Positions 15,733-24,398 of a stretch of DNA of 64,000 bases are shown one piece after another. Below the pieces are notes generated by a model. It was given only the letters and a program-made list of their open reading frames with translations. It had not been told where the DNA came from and did no database searches. Position numbers and translations under genes: made by a program. Each line of letters opens with the position of its first letter. Position 1 is the stretch's first letter. Source of the DNA: Ignavibacteriae bacterium HGW-Ignavibacteriae-1 (GTDB taxonomy: Bacteria > Bacteroidota > Ignavibacteria > Kapaibacteriales > UBA2268); the NCBI GenBank assembly GCA_002839825.1, contig PGYU01000005.1, positions 219,790 through 283,789 on the forward strand. The letters are read 5' to 3'.

Positions 15733-17805
15733 ATGAAGCAGGAAAATAAAATTTTATACATGTTAAAGCAACTAAGCCTTTCATTAATATTCCTTTTGTT
15801 GTTCACTTTCAGCAGCCATGCCGATAACGGTGATACAGCCACAGATTCGTCAGCAGACAGCGTAAACTACGAACTCAAACCTCGATTTGGGCTTTATGGA
15901 CATTTCTCGTATAATCTCCACACAGCAGATTTTTCCAAATTACCGAATGTAGCAGGATGCTGCCCGAATTATAGCTTCGGGACAGGCACCGGATTTGCAT
16001 TCGGTGGATTGTTCGAATATCCTTGGGATGAGAAACTGCATCTAACTGTACGATTGGGCTATTCAAGCTATGACGGAACTTTGTCTGAAGATGAGCCGAG
16101 AACTATCATCATTGATGGAGTGTCTCAAATCGGAATTTTCGAACATAGCATTCAAGCCAATTATGGCACAATCGGAATTGAACCTATGGCAGGATATTAT
16201 TTCATGCCGGATTTGATTGCATATGCAGGTTTCCGAATCGGATATTTAGCAAATGCACACTATATCCAAACCGAGAAAATTATCTCGCCATCTGATAGAG
16301 GCACTTATAATGATGGCACACGCGAGCGGAATTTATCTTTTGGCGACATTCCCGATGTTTCGGACATTCAGTTTGGAATCAAAATCGGAGCGGGATCTCA
16401 TTTCCCGATGAATAAGGACAAATCTGTGATTCTATCACCGGAAGTGTTCTTTACATTTAATGCAACTCCGGTAGTAAAGGGAGTAAGTTGGAATGCTCAT
16501 TCGATTAGCGGCGGAGTTTCGGTCAAATATAAGGAACCACCACCACCGCCACCGCCACCGCCACCACCACCATCGCCACCGTTTCCGGAACCGGATTTGC
16601 CTATAGCTCCACCGGTATTGGATGCATCTGTAATGATTGTAAAAGTAGATTCACTTGGCAAAGTAGATAAAAATTTCAACATTAAGATTGAAGATTTTGT
16701 TTCGCTCAATTTGCGTCCATTGTTGACATATGTGTTCTTTGATTCTTTGTCATCGGACATTCCGAGCAGATATAAAAGGTTGAATCCGAACCAAACTGAA
16801 TCTTATACAAATAAGGATTTGCAAAATTTAGATGCACTCGAAACATATTATCATGTCTTGAATATTGTGGGCAAACGCATGAGGGATTATCCTGATGCAA
16901 CGATAAAAATCACAGGCTGCAACTCCAACATCGGCGAGGAACGCAACAACAAGGATTTGTCGAGAGATAGAGCCGTGAATGTTCGAGATTATTTACGAGA
17001 TGTTTGGGGAATTGAAGGTACTAGAATGCCGATTGACAGTCGCAATTTGCCGTTAAAAGCTACTCGTGATGACGAGCCCGGAGGTTCTGAAGAAAACCGT
17101 CGCGTCGAAATTACTTCCACTGATTGGCGTATCACCGAGCCTGTTGTGACTATTGATACACTTAGAATTATAAGCGATTATGATTTGAGATTTATCACAG
17201 AAACGAAATCTGCCGTTGGCATCAAGGATTGGAAAGTAAATGCCAGCTTTGACGGTAATGAATTGGTAAATTTCAAAGGTTCGGGCAACCCCAAGAAGGA
17301 ACTCGATTGGGAATTGAACGACAAAACACCATATTATCCGCGCACTGCAGGAAATATTTTCTATTCAATCCAAGTTACAGATAGTTTGGGTCAGACTTTG
17401 GAATCGCCTAAAAACAGATTGCCAATTGAACAGTTAACTATAGACCGTAAGCGACTCGAGCGAATTCAAGATAAGGAATTCGAATATTACAGCTTAATTT
17501 TGTTCGATTTCGGTAAGCATGAATTGCATTCCGAGCACAGAAAAGTTTTGGACTTCATCAAAGAACGGGCAACTGAAAAATCACAAATTTATGTTCGTGG
17601 ATATACAGATGCTATGGGCGACGACGATGTGAATAAGCGATTATCCGAACGCAGAGCGAAATCTGTAGCAGACAGACTCAAACTCAAAAATGCTATCGTC
17701 GAAGGTATCGGCGAAGATATGTTGCTTTATAGCAATGACACCCCAGAAGGAAGATTTTACTGCCGTACAGTTCAAATAATTATCGAAACACCGGTTGAAG
17801 ATTAA
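15733..17805 (+). CDS. Envelope protein with N-terminal barrel-like region, proline hinge and two OmpA domains
   Basis: Large OmpA-family protein (about 690 residues). The signal sequence is LSLSLIFLLLFTFSSHA. Residues ~35-265 look like an outer-membrane beta-barrel (alternating strands, GFRIGYLANAHY, GIKIGAGSHFP). A run of about 12 prolines, encoded by CCA/CCG codons near 16538-16575, links to the periplasmic part. Two OmpA-like peptidoglycan-binding domains follow: one around VFFDSLSSDIPSRY with DLSRDRAVNVRDYL and EENRRVEI, and a C-terminal one with ILFDFGKHELHSEHRKVLDF, GYTDAMGD and LSERRAKSVADRL. It probably anchors outer membrane to peptidoglycan. I take the ATG at 15733; a TTG at 15718 or the ATG at 15760 are alternatives. 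Confidence 0.85.
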   Translation: MKQENKILYMLKQLSLSLIFLLLFTFSSHADNGDTATDSSADSVNYELKPRFGLYGHFSYNLHTADFSKLPNVAGCCPNYSFGTGTGFAFGGLFEYPWDEKLHLTVRLGYSSYDGTLSEDEPRTIIIDGVSQIGIFEHSIQANYGTIGIEPMAGYYFMPDLIAYAGFRIGYLANAHYIQTEKIISPSDRGTYNDGTRERNLSFGDIPDVSDIQFGIKIGAGSHFPMNKDKSVILSPEVFFTFNATPVVKGVSWNAHSISGGVSVKYKEPPPPPPPPPPPPSPPFPEPDLPIAPPVLDASVMIVKVDSLGKVDKNFNIKIEDFVSLNLRPLLTYVFFDSLSSDIPSRYKRLNPNQTESYTNKDLQNLDALETYYHVLNIVGKRMRDYPDATIKITGCNSNIGEERNNKDLSRDRAVNVRDYLRDVWGIEGTRMPIDSRNLPLKATRDDEPGGSEENRRVEITSTDWRITEPVVTIDTLRIISDYDLRFITETKSAVGIKDWKVNASFDGNELVNFKGSGNPKKELDWELNDKTPYYPRTAGNIFYSIQVTDSLGQTLESPKNRLPIEQLTIDRKRLERIQDKEFEYYSLILFDFGKHELHSEHRKVLDFIKERATEKSQIYVRGYTDAMGDDDVNKRLSERRAKSVADRLKLKNAIVEGIGEDMLLYSNDTPEGRFYCRTVQIIIETPVED

Positions 17806-17875
17806 ATTCACTTGTTTTTTTTGATGATAGTGATTATATTGTGTTTGAATTTTTTAACATTAAAAATTTTATTCT

Positions 17876-18556
17876 ATGGAATTGACACTTGCTGAAGAAT
17901 TGCTTTTGCTTGGCATGGATGACAAAACCGGTGAAATACTATTATCGGTATCAACCGCTCTGCCATTTGGATTAGCAGGAGCCTTGTTATTAGACTTATT
18001 TATAGCTAAAAAAATCGAGATTCGTGACGAAAAAATTTACTCAATTGATTCATCACCTACGGACAATAAATTGCTTGATGAAGCACATGGACTGATTCAA
18101 GTGAAAGTAGAGCCCGAAAATACTTCATTTTGGATAAAGAATTTCAATTCGTCAATTGATGATTTGACTGAAAAAATCATCACAGGACTTGTTGACAGAG
18201 GTGTTTTGAAGCGTGAAGAGAAGAAGATTCTTTGGCTGATTCCCGTAGAAAGATTCCCCACCCAAGACCCAATGCCCGAAGTATTGAGCCGAATCGCCAT
18301 CAGACGCATCGTTTTGGAAAATGAAGAGCCTGACAACCGTACTTTAGCCTTATTGAGTTTGATAAAAGCATCAAATTTGATTGATGAGCTTTTCCTTAAA
18401 GATGAACGTCGCCAAGCTGCGAATATAATCGAAGATTACATAAAAAATGAAAGAATAGGCAAAGTTGTAGCCGATATTAATAACGAAGTAACAGCAATTA
18501 TCGCCTCTTCAGTAGCGGGTTCAGTTGCTGCGGCAAGTGTTGTAGGGAACTTTTGA
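17876..18556 (+). CDS. GPP34 (GOLPH3-like) family protein
   Basis: Protein of 226 residues starting ELTLAEELLLLGMDDKTGEIL, the hallmark of the GPP34 family named after the eukaryotic Golgi phosphoprotein 3/Vps74. Eukaryotic members bind phosphatidylinositol-4-phosphate; bacterial members are largely uncharacterised and probably associate with membrane lipids. A hydrophobic stretch (FGLAGALLLDLFI) is part of the conserved fold. The C-terminal end IIASSVAGSVAAASVVG is Ala/Ser-rich and could insert in a membrane. The following DUF1232 gene overlaps its stop codon, which suggests joint function at the membrane. Confidence 0.85.
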   Translation: MELTLAEELLLLGMDDKTGEILLSVSTALPFGLAGALLLDLFIAKKIEIRDEKIYSIDSSPTDNKLLDEAHGLIQVKVEPENTSFWIKNFNSSIDDLTEKIITGLVDRGVLKREEKKILWLIPVERFPTQDPMPEVLSRIAIRRIVLENEEPDNRTLALLSLIKASNLIDELFLKDERRQAANIIEDYIKNERIGKVVADINNEVTAIIASSVAGSVAAASVVGNF

Positions 18557-18921
18557 TGAAAGATATCGAAAAAGACATATTGCTTAATCCGGAAATAGCT
18601 CGAAATTACGACGAGAAATCATTTTGGTCTAAGATTAAAATGAATGCCGGAAAATGGAGTTACAAAATTTTATCAAAAGTCTTTGTTCTATATCATGTCG
18701 TGCGAGATGAAGATACCCCAACTTGGGCAAAAACAGTAATCTACGGCGCTTTGGGTTATTTCATTTTACCGCTCGATGCAATCCCGGACTTAATTCCTAT
18801 GGTAGGTTATAGTGATGACCTTGGTGCTCTCGTAGCCGCTGTGTCTATAGTTTTGTCGCATATAAAGCCCAAACATGTTGAACTCTCTAAGCAATCATTG
18901 AAAAAGTTTTTCAAAGACTAA
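18556..18921 (+). CDS. YkvA-like DUF1232 small membrane protein
   Basis: About 121 residues with the DUF1232 core: VRDEDTPTWAKTVIYGALGYFILPLDAIPDLIPMVGYSDD is the usual conserved segment, here spread over residues ~50-90. It forms one or two membrane-embedded helices with a Pro-Asp-rich turn. The ATG at 18556 overlaps the GPP34 stop (TGATG), indicating translational coupling; a TTG at 18553 is less likely. Function of the family is unknown. Confidence 0.85.
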   Translation: MKDIEKDILLNPEIARNYDEKSFWSKIKMNAGKWSYKILSKVFVLYHVVRDEDTPTWAKTVIYGALGYFILPLDAIPDLIPMVGYSDDLGALVAAVSIVLSHIKPKHVELSKQSLKKFFKD

Positions 18922-18976
18922 AATAATTGAGAATCTTTCTCATTTTTTATAAGTTTCATTAATTCAGGAGTGTCTT

Positions 18977-19372
18977 ATGGATTATTCAGACGGTATGTCC
19001 CCCGAAGTCGGTGGCGGATTGTTAGCGCTTGGTGCAGGATTTATGATTTTCGGGTTGATAATACTTTTAATATGTATTATTAGCTTATGGAAAATTTTCG
19101 AAAAAGCCGGAGAACCCGGTTGGGCTGCTCTGATACCCATTTACAACATAATTATTATGCTTAAAATTGTGGGTCGCCCAATTTGGTGGATAGTTCTCTT
19201 GCTGATTCCATTTTTAAACATTATTTTTGGTATTATTCTGTACTTGGATTTGGCTAAAGCCTACAATAAAAGCACAGGTTTTGCTGTTGGTCTTATCCTA
19301 CTCAGTATAATTTTCTTACCGATTTTGGCTTTTGACAATTCGGAATATGTAGGAACTAAGACTCAGTTCTAA
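18977..19372 (+). CDS. Small polytopic membrane protein, DUF5684-like
   Basis: Protein of 131 residues with four hydrophobic segments. The conserved block WKIFEKAGEPGWAALIPIYN, followed by LKIVGRPIWWIVLLLIPFLN and LDLAKAYNKSTGFAVGLILL, is typical of DUF5684 proteins, often found near signal peptidases. No enzymatic residues are evident. It lies 55 bases after DUF1232 and is followed by a good terminator, so it is probably the last gene of a GPP34-DUF1232-DUF5684 transcript. Confidence 0.8.
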   Translation: MDYSDGMSPEVGGGLLALGAGFMIFGLIILLICIISLWKIFEKAGEPGWAALIPIYNIIIMLKIVGRPIWWIVLLLIPFLNIIFGIILYLDLAKAYNKSTGFAVGLILLSIIFLPILAFDNSEYVGTKTQF

Positions 19373-19400
19373 GTACCATTCCGTTTTTAAATTTTATACG

Positions 19401-19429
19401 AGGGATTCAATTATGAATCCCTTTTTTTT
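19401..19429 (+). terminator. Intrinsic terminator after the DUF5684 gene
   Basis: A 9-bp stem AGGGATTCA (19401-19409) / TGAATCCCT (19414-19422) with a 4-base loop runs straight into seven more T residues. It lies 29 bases after the DUF5684 stop. Confidence 0.85.
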
Positions 19430-19524
19430 AGTTAATGTCACCGAATTTTCATAATTTTGTAATACAGTAACATGACAAGTTTATGAAAAAAAGTTTAAAT
19501 AAATATTATTTTAGTGTCAAAAAC

Positions 19525-19627
19525 ACGCTCGAGAAGCCTATTGGGAACGAGCGTCCTAAAAATCGCGCTTGGAAGATAAACCAATTCAAACACTATACAA
19601 CTGATGCTCCGGTTTAGCGTAGCATCA
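19525..19627 (+). promoter_or_regulatory. Possible structured leader upstream of argF
   Basis: The 325-base gap 19373-19696 contains, beyond the terminator, two phased hairpins. ACGCTCG (19525-19531) pairs with CGAGCGT (19548-19554), and TGATGCT (19602-19608) pairs with AGCATCA (19621-19627). The segment is visibly richer in G and C than the flanking AT-rich DNA. It lies 70-170 bases before the argF start and may be a 5' leader structure or an operator region for the argF operon. No known riboswitch class is recognised. Confidence 0.3.
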
Positions 19628-19696
19628 TTCCTGTTCAAAAATTTGCATCTAAATAATTTTAATAATTTTATAAAATAATATTCAAAAGGTATCATT

Positions 19697-20617
19697 ATGA
19701 CTAAAGATTTTTTAATGGTTCGTGATTTTACGAACCCGGAAATTCACGAAACTTTCGAGATTGCTCTCGACATGAAAAAAGACAGAAAAAAATATGCTAA
19801 TGCCCTACAAGGCGAAACATTGGCTATGATATTCGAAAAGCCATCTCTCAGAACTCGCACAACTTTCGACGTTGGAATCCAGCAACTTGGAGGATATTCA
19901 TTATACTTATCTCCGGCAGAAATCAATCTTGGTAAACGTGAATCAGTTTACGACGTAGCCAAAAATCTCGAACGCATGGTGCAAGGCATCATGATTCGTA
20001 CTTTCGGGCACGATATAGTTGAAAATATGTCTAAGTATGCTTCAATTCCGATTATTAATGGTTTGACCGATTATTCGCATCCTTGCCAAGCTATGGCAGA
20101 TTTCTTGACAATTAAGGAATACAAAGGCAGCTTCAAAGGTTTGAAACTTACTTATATGGGCGATGGCAATAATGTGGCTCATTCGTTGATGGATGCAGGT
20201 GCAAGATTGGGTGTTGACGTTACAATCGGTTGCCCCAGAGGATATGAACCAAACTTGATGGCATATCAACAAGCTGTTGAAGATGCTAAAGAAACAGGTG
20301 CTAAAATTGTTGTCGAACATGACCCTGCAAAAGCTGTGGCAAATGCAGATGCTGTTTATACAGACGTTTGGGCTTCGATGGGACAAGAATCTGAAACTGA
20401 TTTACGTAAAGCAATCTTTATGCCTTATCAAGTAAACGAAGATTTGATGTCCAAAGCAAAATCAGATGCTATATTTATGCACTGCTTGCCTGCACATCGC
20501 GGATGGGAAGTAACTGACGGAGTTATTGATGCTCCAAATTCAGTTGTATTCCCTGAAGCTGAAAACAGACTTCATGCCCAAAAAGCAATTATGTATCAAC
20601 TCATGAAGCGTGACTAA
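19697..20617 (+). CDS. argF: Ornithine carbamoyltransferase
   Basis: Enzyme of 306 residues interconverting ornithine plus carbamoyl phosphate with citrulline plus phosphate. The carbamoyl-phosphate motif SLRTRT is at residues 50-55, HPCQAMADFLTI follows mid-protein, and the ornithine-side motif MHCLPAHRG is near the C-terminus. This distinguishes it from aspartate carbamoyltransferase. It heads a four-gene cluster with carbamate kinase one base downstream, then pyrB and rocD. With arcC adjacent it could work in the catabolic direction (citrulline phosphorolysis giving ATP), but no arginine deiminase is present here. Confidence 0.94.
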   Translation: MTKDFLMVRDFTNPEIHETFEIALDMKKDRKKYANALQGETLAMIFEKPSLRTRTTFDVGIQQLGGYSLYLSPAEINLGKRESVYDVAKNLERMVQGIMIRTFGHDIVENMSKYASIPIINGLTDYSHPCQAMADFLTIKEYKGSFKGLKLTYMGDGNNVAHSLMDAGARLGVDVTIGCPRGYEPNLMAYQQAVEDAKETGAKIVVEHDPAKAVANADAVYTDVWASMGQESETDLRKAIFMPYQVNEDLMSKAKSDAIFMHCLPAHRGWEVTDGVIDAPNSVVFPEAENRLHAQKAIMYQLMKRD

Positions 20618-20618
20618 A

Positions 20619-21560
20619 ATGCACAAGAAAGCACTCATCGCTGTAGGCGGCAATTCCTTAATCAAAGCCGGCGAACGCGGTACAATCGAAGAACAATATT
20701 ACAACGCTCACCAAACTGCCAAAAGCATCGTAAAGATGATTAAATCAGGATGGCACGTTGTTGTTACTCATGGTAATGGACCACAAGCCGGTGCTGCATT
20801 GCTCAGGTCGGAACGCGCAGCAAGCGAAGTTTACACACATACTTTGGATATGTGCGTTGCAACTACTCAAAGCGAAATCGGATATATAATGCACCGCGCT
20901 TTAGAATATGAACTTCGCCAAAACGGACTCGACCATATTGTTACAACTGTACCGACTATGGTAGCCGTTGACCCCGAAGATGCTGCTTTCAAAAATCCAA
21001 CTAAGCCGATTGGTCCATTTTATACCAAAGAAGTGGCAATGGAAAAGAAGCGAAATCTTGGGTGGGACGTTGTAGAAGATGCGGCACGTGGTTACAGACG
21101 AGTAGTTGCTTCCCCTGAGCCGAAAAAAGTGCTTCAACTTGAAATTATAAATAAAGTTATTGAATTCGGTGCTGTAGTTATTGCTCTTGGTGGTGGCGGA
21201 ATTCCCGTTATTGACAAAGGTAAAGGCGTAATTGTCGGGAGTGAAGCCGTGATTGATAAGGATAGGTCCTCATCGTTATTGGCAAATAAACTCGATGTTG
21301 ATTTGTTCATCATCTCGACTGACGCTGACCAAGTCTATCTTGATTTTAAAAAGAAAACTCAAAAGGGTTTACGCGAAGTCACCACCGACAAACTTATGGA
21401 ATACCACAATGCCGGTCAATTTCCTGCGGGAAGTATGGGTCCTAAGGTCGAATCTGTTGTCAAATATATTCGCAACGGCGGTCGCCATGCTATTATTACT
21501 TCTTACGAACATTTGATGGATGCATTAGAAGGTAATGCCGGAACACATATTAAAAAGTAA
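20619..21560 (+). CDS. arcC: Carbamate kinase
   Basis: Amino-acid-kinase-fold enzyme of about 313 residues that makes ATP from carbamoyl phosphate and ADP, or the reverse. Typical runs are ALIAVGGNSLIKAGERGT at the N-terminus, VVTHGNGPQAGAALLRSE, VASPEPKKVLQ, VIALGGGGIPV, and GSMGPKVESVVKYI near the end. The ATG at 20619 follows the argF stop by one base; a GTG at 20610 overlapping argF is possible. Pairing with argF strongly suggests use of citrulline-derived carbamoyl phosphate as an energy source, or control of the carbamoyl-phosphate pool. Confidence 0.94.
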   Translation: MHKKALIAVGGNSLIKAGERGTIEEQYYNAHQTAKSIVKMIKSGWHVVVTHGNGPQAGAALLRSERAASEVYTHTLDMCVATTQSEIGYIMHRALEYELRQNGLDHIVTTVPTMVAVDPEDAAFKNPTKPIGPFYTKEVAMEKKRNLGWDVVEDAARGYRRVVASPEPKKVLQLEIINKVIEFGAVVIALGGGGIPVIDKGKGVIVGSEAVIDKDRSSSLLANKLDVDLFIISTDADQVYLDFKKKTQKGLREVTTDKLMEYHNAGQFPAGSMGPKVESVVKYIRNGGRHAIITSYEHLMDALEGNAGTHIKK

Positions 21561-21611
21561 TTTGCCATTTTTAATGAATTGAAATTAATTAAAAAATTAA
21601 GAGAAACAAAA

Positions 21612-22526
21612 ATGAATCTAAATCATGTAATCGAATCTCAACAGTTTACTTTGCCAAAGATAAAGGAATTGTTTGAACGCACCGAGCTGATGAAAAAAAT
21701 CGTTGCTCGTGGCGGAACAAAGGATTATGAGAATAAAATTATGGCAAATTTGTTCTACAAACCTTCTACAAGAACTCGTTTTTCATTTGCATCGGCTATG
21801 TACCGACTTGGTGGTAAAGTAATGACTACAGAACAAGCCGGAGAATTTTCTTCCGAAGTTGAAGGCGAAAAACTCGAAGACACAATTCGTATTATCGCCC
21901 ACTATTCGGATGTTATTGTTCTTCGTCACGTCGAAGAAGGTGGGGCAGAGCGCGCCGCGTCGGTCTCGACAGTTCCGATTATCAATGCAGGTGACGGTTC
22001 CGGCGGACAGCACCCAACTCAAGCACTTTTGGATTTATATACCATTTACAGCGAATGTAACACACTCGACGGTATGTCGGTTGCTTTTATAGGTGCTTTG
22101 GATACAGGCAGAACAGTTCGCTCATTGGCATATTTGCTATCGAAATATGACCGAACCAAGCTTTATTTTATAGCTCCCGATGAAATGCAAATCAAACCCG
22201 ACATTTTGGAATATCTCGATAAACGTAATGTAAGCTACGAATTGGCAAACACTACAAAAGGTATTGTAAATAGAGTTGATGTAATTTACCAAACAAGAAT
22301 CAACCAAAATAGATTGAAATCAAAAAAGATTGATTTATCGGTCTATAATATTGATTCCGATGTGTTGAAAGTCATGAAAAACGACGCCATAATCATGCAC
22401 CCATTACCGCGTTCGGTCGAAATTAGCCACGAAGTTGATTCAGACCATCGCGCCAAATACTTCCGCCAATCCGAAAACGGTATCTACGTTCGGATGGCAC
22501 TTCTAACTATGCTATTTGACAATTAA
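21612..22526 (+). CDS. pyrB: Aspartate carbamoyltransferase catalytic subunit
   Basis: Catalyses carbamoyl phosphate plus aspartate to carbamoyl aspartate, the committed step of pyrimidine synthesis. Counting from the ATG at 21612 it has 304 residues, with the carbamoyl-phosphate motif PSTRTRF at 51-57, HPTQALLDLYTI mid-protein and MHPLPR near the C-terminus. I prefer this ATG to the TTG at 21579, which would add 11 Lys-rich residues. It sits between arcC and rocD without pyrI. Its place among arginine/ornithine genes is unusual, and paralogous function on another amino group is a small possibility. Confidence 0.9.
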   Translation: MNLNHVIESQQFTLPKIKELFERTELMKKIVARGGTKDYENKIMANLFYKPSTRTRFSFASAMYRLGGKVMTTEQAGEFSSEVEGEKLEDTIRIIAHYSDVIVLRHVEEGGAERAASVSTVPIINAGDGSGGQHPTQALLDLYTIYSECNTLDGMSVAFIGALDTGRTVRSLAYLLSKYDRTKLYFIAPDEMQIKPDILEYLDKRNVSYELANTTKGIVNRVDVIYQTRINQNRLKSKKIDLSVYNIDSDVLKVMKNDAIIMHPLPRSVEISHEVDSDHRAKYFRQSENGIYVRMALLTMLFDN

Positions 22527-22548
22527 TAATATTATAAGGAATAAATAT

Positions 22549-23748
22549 ATGAATACTCAAGATTATATCAATATCGAAAATGAACTCGGTGCCCATAATT
22601 ATCATCCGCTTGATGTGGTGATTCACGAAGCAAAAGGTTGCTGGGTAGTTGATGTTGAAGGCAAACGCTTTCTCGATTGCCTCGCTGCATATTCGGCAGT
22701 CAACCAAGGTCATTGCCATCCGGCAATCATGGAAACTTTCATGGAACAAGCTAAAAAAGTGACTCTCACAAGCCGCGCCTTCAGAAATGACCAATTACCA
22801 AGATTGTACAAAAAATTGAACGAACTCACCGGCTATGAAATGTCATTGCCGATGAACTCAGGAGCTGAAGCAGTAGAATCAGCTATCAAATTAGCACGCC
22901 GTTGGGCTTATGATGTGAAAGGCGTTGCCGAAAACAAAGCTGAAATCATAGTAGCTACGGGTAACTTCCATGGTCGCACAACTACAATTGTAGGCTTTTC
23001 TGACGACCCAAGTTCCAACAAAGGTTTCGGACCATATTGTACAGAAGCTTTCCCAATGCATGAATACGGTAATATCGAAGATTTGAAAAGCAAAATCACA
23101 CCAAACACTGCAGCCGTAATGATTGAACCAATTCAAGGCGAAGGCGGTATCGTAATTCCTCCGGACGGCTATTTGAAAGCGGTAGAGCAAATTTGTCGCG
23201 AAAACAATGTGCTTTTCATTTGCGACGAAATCCAATCAGGATTGGGCAGAAGCGGCAAATTATTCGCACACCAATACGAAGATGTTCGCCCCGATATGGT
23301 AATCATCGGCAAAGCTCTTTCCGGCGGCTTCTATCCCGTATCGGCTGTACTTGCAGACAAAAACGTAATGCTCGTCATTCATCCGGGAGAACACGGCTCG
23401 ACTTTCGGCGGCAATCCGCTCGGAGCAGCAGTTGCTGTGAAATCACTTGAAGTAATGGTTGACGAAAAATTGATTGAACGTTCAAACGAAATGGGCAACT
23501 ATTTCATGGAAAAACTTCGCGCTATTGACAGTCCTATGATTGAAAATGTACGTGGACGCGGATTGTGGATAGGCTTTGTACTCAAAACTAAGGCTCGCCC
23601 ATATTGCGAAAAGCTCAAAGAAGAAGGATTATTATGTAAAGAAACTCACGTCAATATCATTCGTTTTGCACCACCACTCGTCATCACTAAAGATGAAATT
23701 GATTGGGCAGTTGCAAAAATCGAAAAAGTTGTCAAAAGCTTCGATTAA
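22549..23748 (+). CDS. rocD: Ornithine aminotransferase
   Basis: PLP-dependent class III aminotransferase converting ornithine and 2-oxoglutarate to glutamate semialdehyde and glutamate. From the ATG at 22549 (preceded by AAGGA) it has 399 residues. CLAAYSAVNQGHCHP near residue 45, MNSGAEAVESAIKLAR (102 on), EPIQGEGGIV, CDEIQSGLGRSG and the Schiff-base Lys255 in IIGKALSGG match ornithine-oxo-acid aminotransferases better than acetylornithine ones. As the last gene of the cluster it would drain ornithine released by argF towards proline or glutamate. Confidence 0.92.
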   Translation: MNTQDYINIENELGAHNYHPLDVVIHEAKGCWVVDVEGKRFLDCLAAYSAVNQGHCHPAIMETFMEQAKKVTLTSRAFRNDQLPRLYKKLNELTGYEMSLPMNSGAEAVESAIKLARRWAYDVKGVAENKAEIIVATGNFHGRTTTIVGFSDDPSSNKGFGPYCTEAFPMHEYGNIEDLKSKITPNTAAVMIEPIQGEGGIVIPPDGYLKAVEQICRENNVLFICDEIQSGLGRSGKLFAHQYEDVRPDMVIIGKALSGGFYPVSAVLADKNVMLVIHPGEHGSTFGGNPLGAAVAVKSLEVMVDEKLIERSNEMGNYFMEKLRAIDSPMIENVRGRGLWIGFVLKTKARPYCEKLKEEGLLCKETHVNIIRFAPPLVITKDEIDWAVAKIEKVVKSFD

Positions 23749-23770
23749 TAGTATTTCACTAATTTCTAAG

Positions 23771-23802
23771 AAACTCCGCCCATAAAGCGGAGTTTTTTTT
23801 TT
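23771..23802 (+). terminator. Intrinsic terminator of the argF-arcC-pyrB-rocD operon
   Basis: An 8-bp stem AACTCCGC/GCGGAGTT (23772-23779 and 23787-23794) is followed by an unbroken T run to 23802. It lies 24 bases after rocD and ends the operon cleanly. Confidence 0.92.
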
Positions 23803-23941
23803 GTTATTGTGGTGATTATCGTGGAAAATTATGACACTTATTGCAAATTTGACGTAAATACTTTAAGTTTGTGAATAGGAATATTTGCGATCCAAAAAGG
23901 ATGATACAGAACTAAACTTTAAAATTTGAAAAGAGGAAAAT

Positions 23942-24301
23942 ATGCAAAAAATTTTGATTATCATCAATGACGCTCCTTATGGGACTGAAAAAGCATACAA
24001 TGCTTTAAGAATGGCTATGACTTTGCAAAAAGAACATTGCGACAAAGTAGAAATTAAAATTTTCCTATTGGCAGATGCTGTTCTATGTGGTCTTCCTAAT
24101 CAGAACACTCCAAACGGATATTATAATATTGAAAGGATGATAAAATCTGTAATCCAAAAAGGAGGAGAAGTCAAGAGCTGTGGTGGATGTTCTGAAGCTC
24201 GTGGTATTGACAAAATTTCGTTCATTGAAGGGGTGAATTTGAGCAATATGAAAGAATTTGCCCAATGGACTGTTGATTGCGACAAAGTATTAACATTTTA
24301 A
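23942..24301 (+). CDS. DsrE-family protein
   Basis: Cytoplasmic protein of 119 residues with the DsrE/F fold: MQKILIIINDAPYGTEKAYNALRMA at the N-terminus, the Leu-rich strand KIFLLADAVLCGL, and KSCGGCSEARGI with a CGGC motif. DsrE-like proteins carry or relay sulfur as persulfides; the cysteines in the second half could do this. It stands alone between terminators, preceded by the ribosome-binding site GAGGA. A role in sulfur trafficking is inferred; no Dsr or Tus partners are present. Confidence 0.82.
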   Translation: MQKILIIINDAPYGTEKAYNALRMAMTLQKEHCDKVEIKIFLLADAVLCGLPNQNTPNGYYNIERMIKSVIQKGGEVKSCGGCSEARGIDKISFIEGVNLSNMKEFAQWTVDCDKVLTF

Positions 24302-24333
24302 AAAATATATATTGATGGTAATTGTAAAAACCC

Positions 24334-24371
24334 CACAAAAAAAAGCTGTCTCATTTTAGAGAGACAGCTTT
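24334..24371 (-). terminator. Intrinsic terminator of sppA
   Basis: An 11-bp stem AAAGCTGTCTC/GAGACAGCTTT (24342-24352 and 24361-24371) has on the minus strand a run of T (the A run ending at 24344) after it. It lies 28 bases past the sppA stop and also shields the convergent DsrE gene. The stem and flank resemble the terminator at 34781-34816. Confidence 0.85.
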
Positions 24372-24398
24372 ATTTAACTTTAAGTGAATTTCGTAACT

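Noticed and set aside
16497..16760. Minus-strand frame with a polyglycine run
   Set aside because: It is the complement of the proline hinge in the OmpA-family gene; no other coding evidence.
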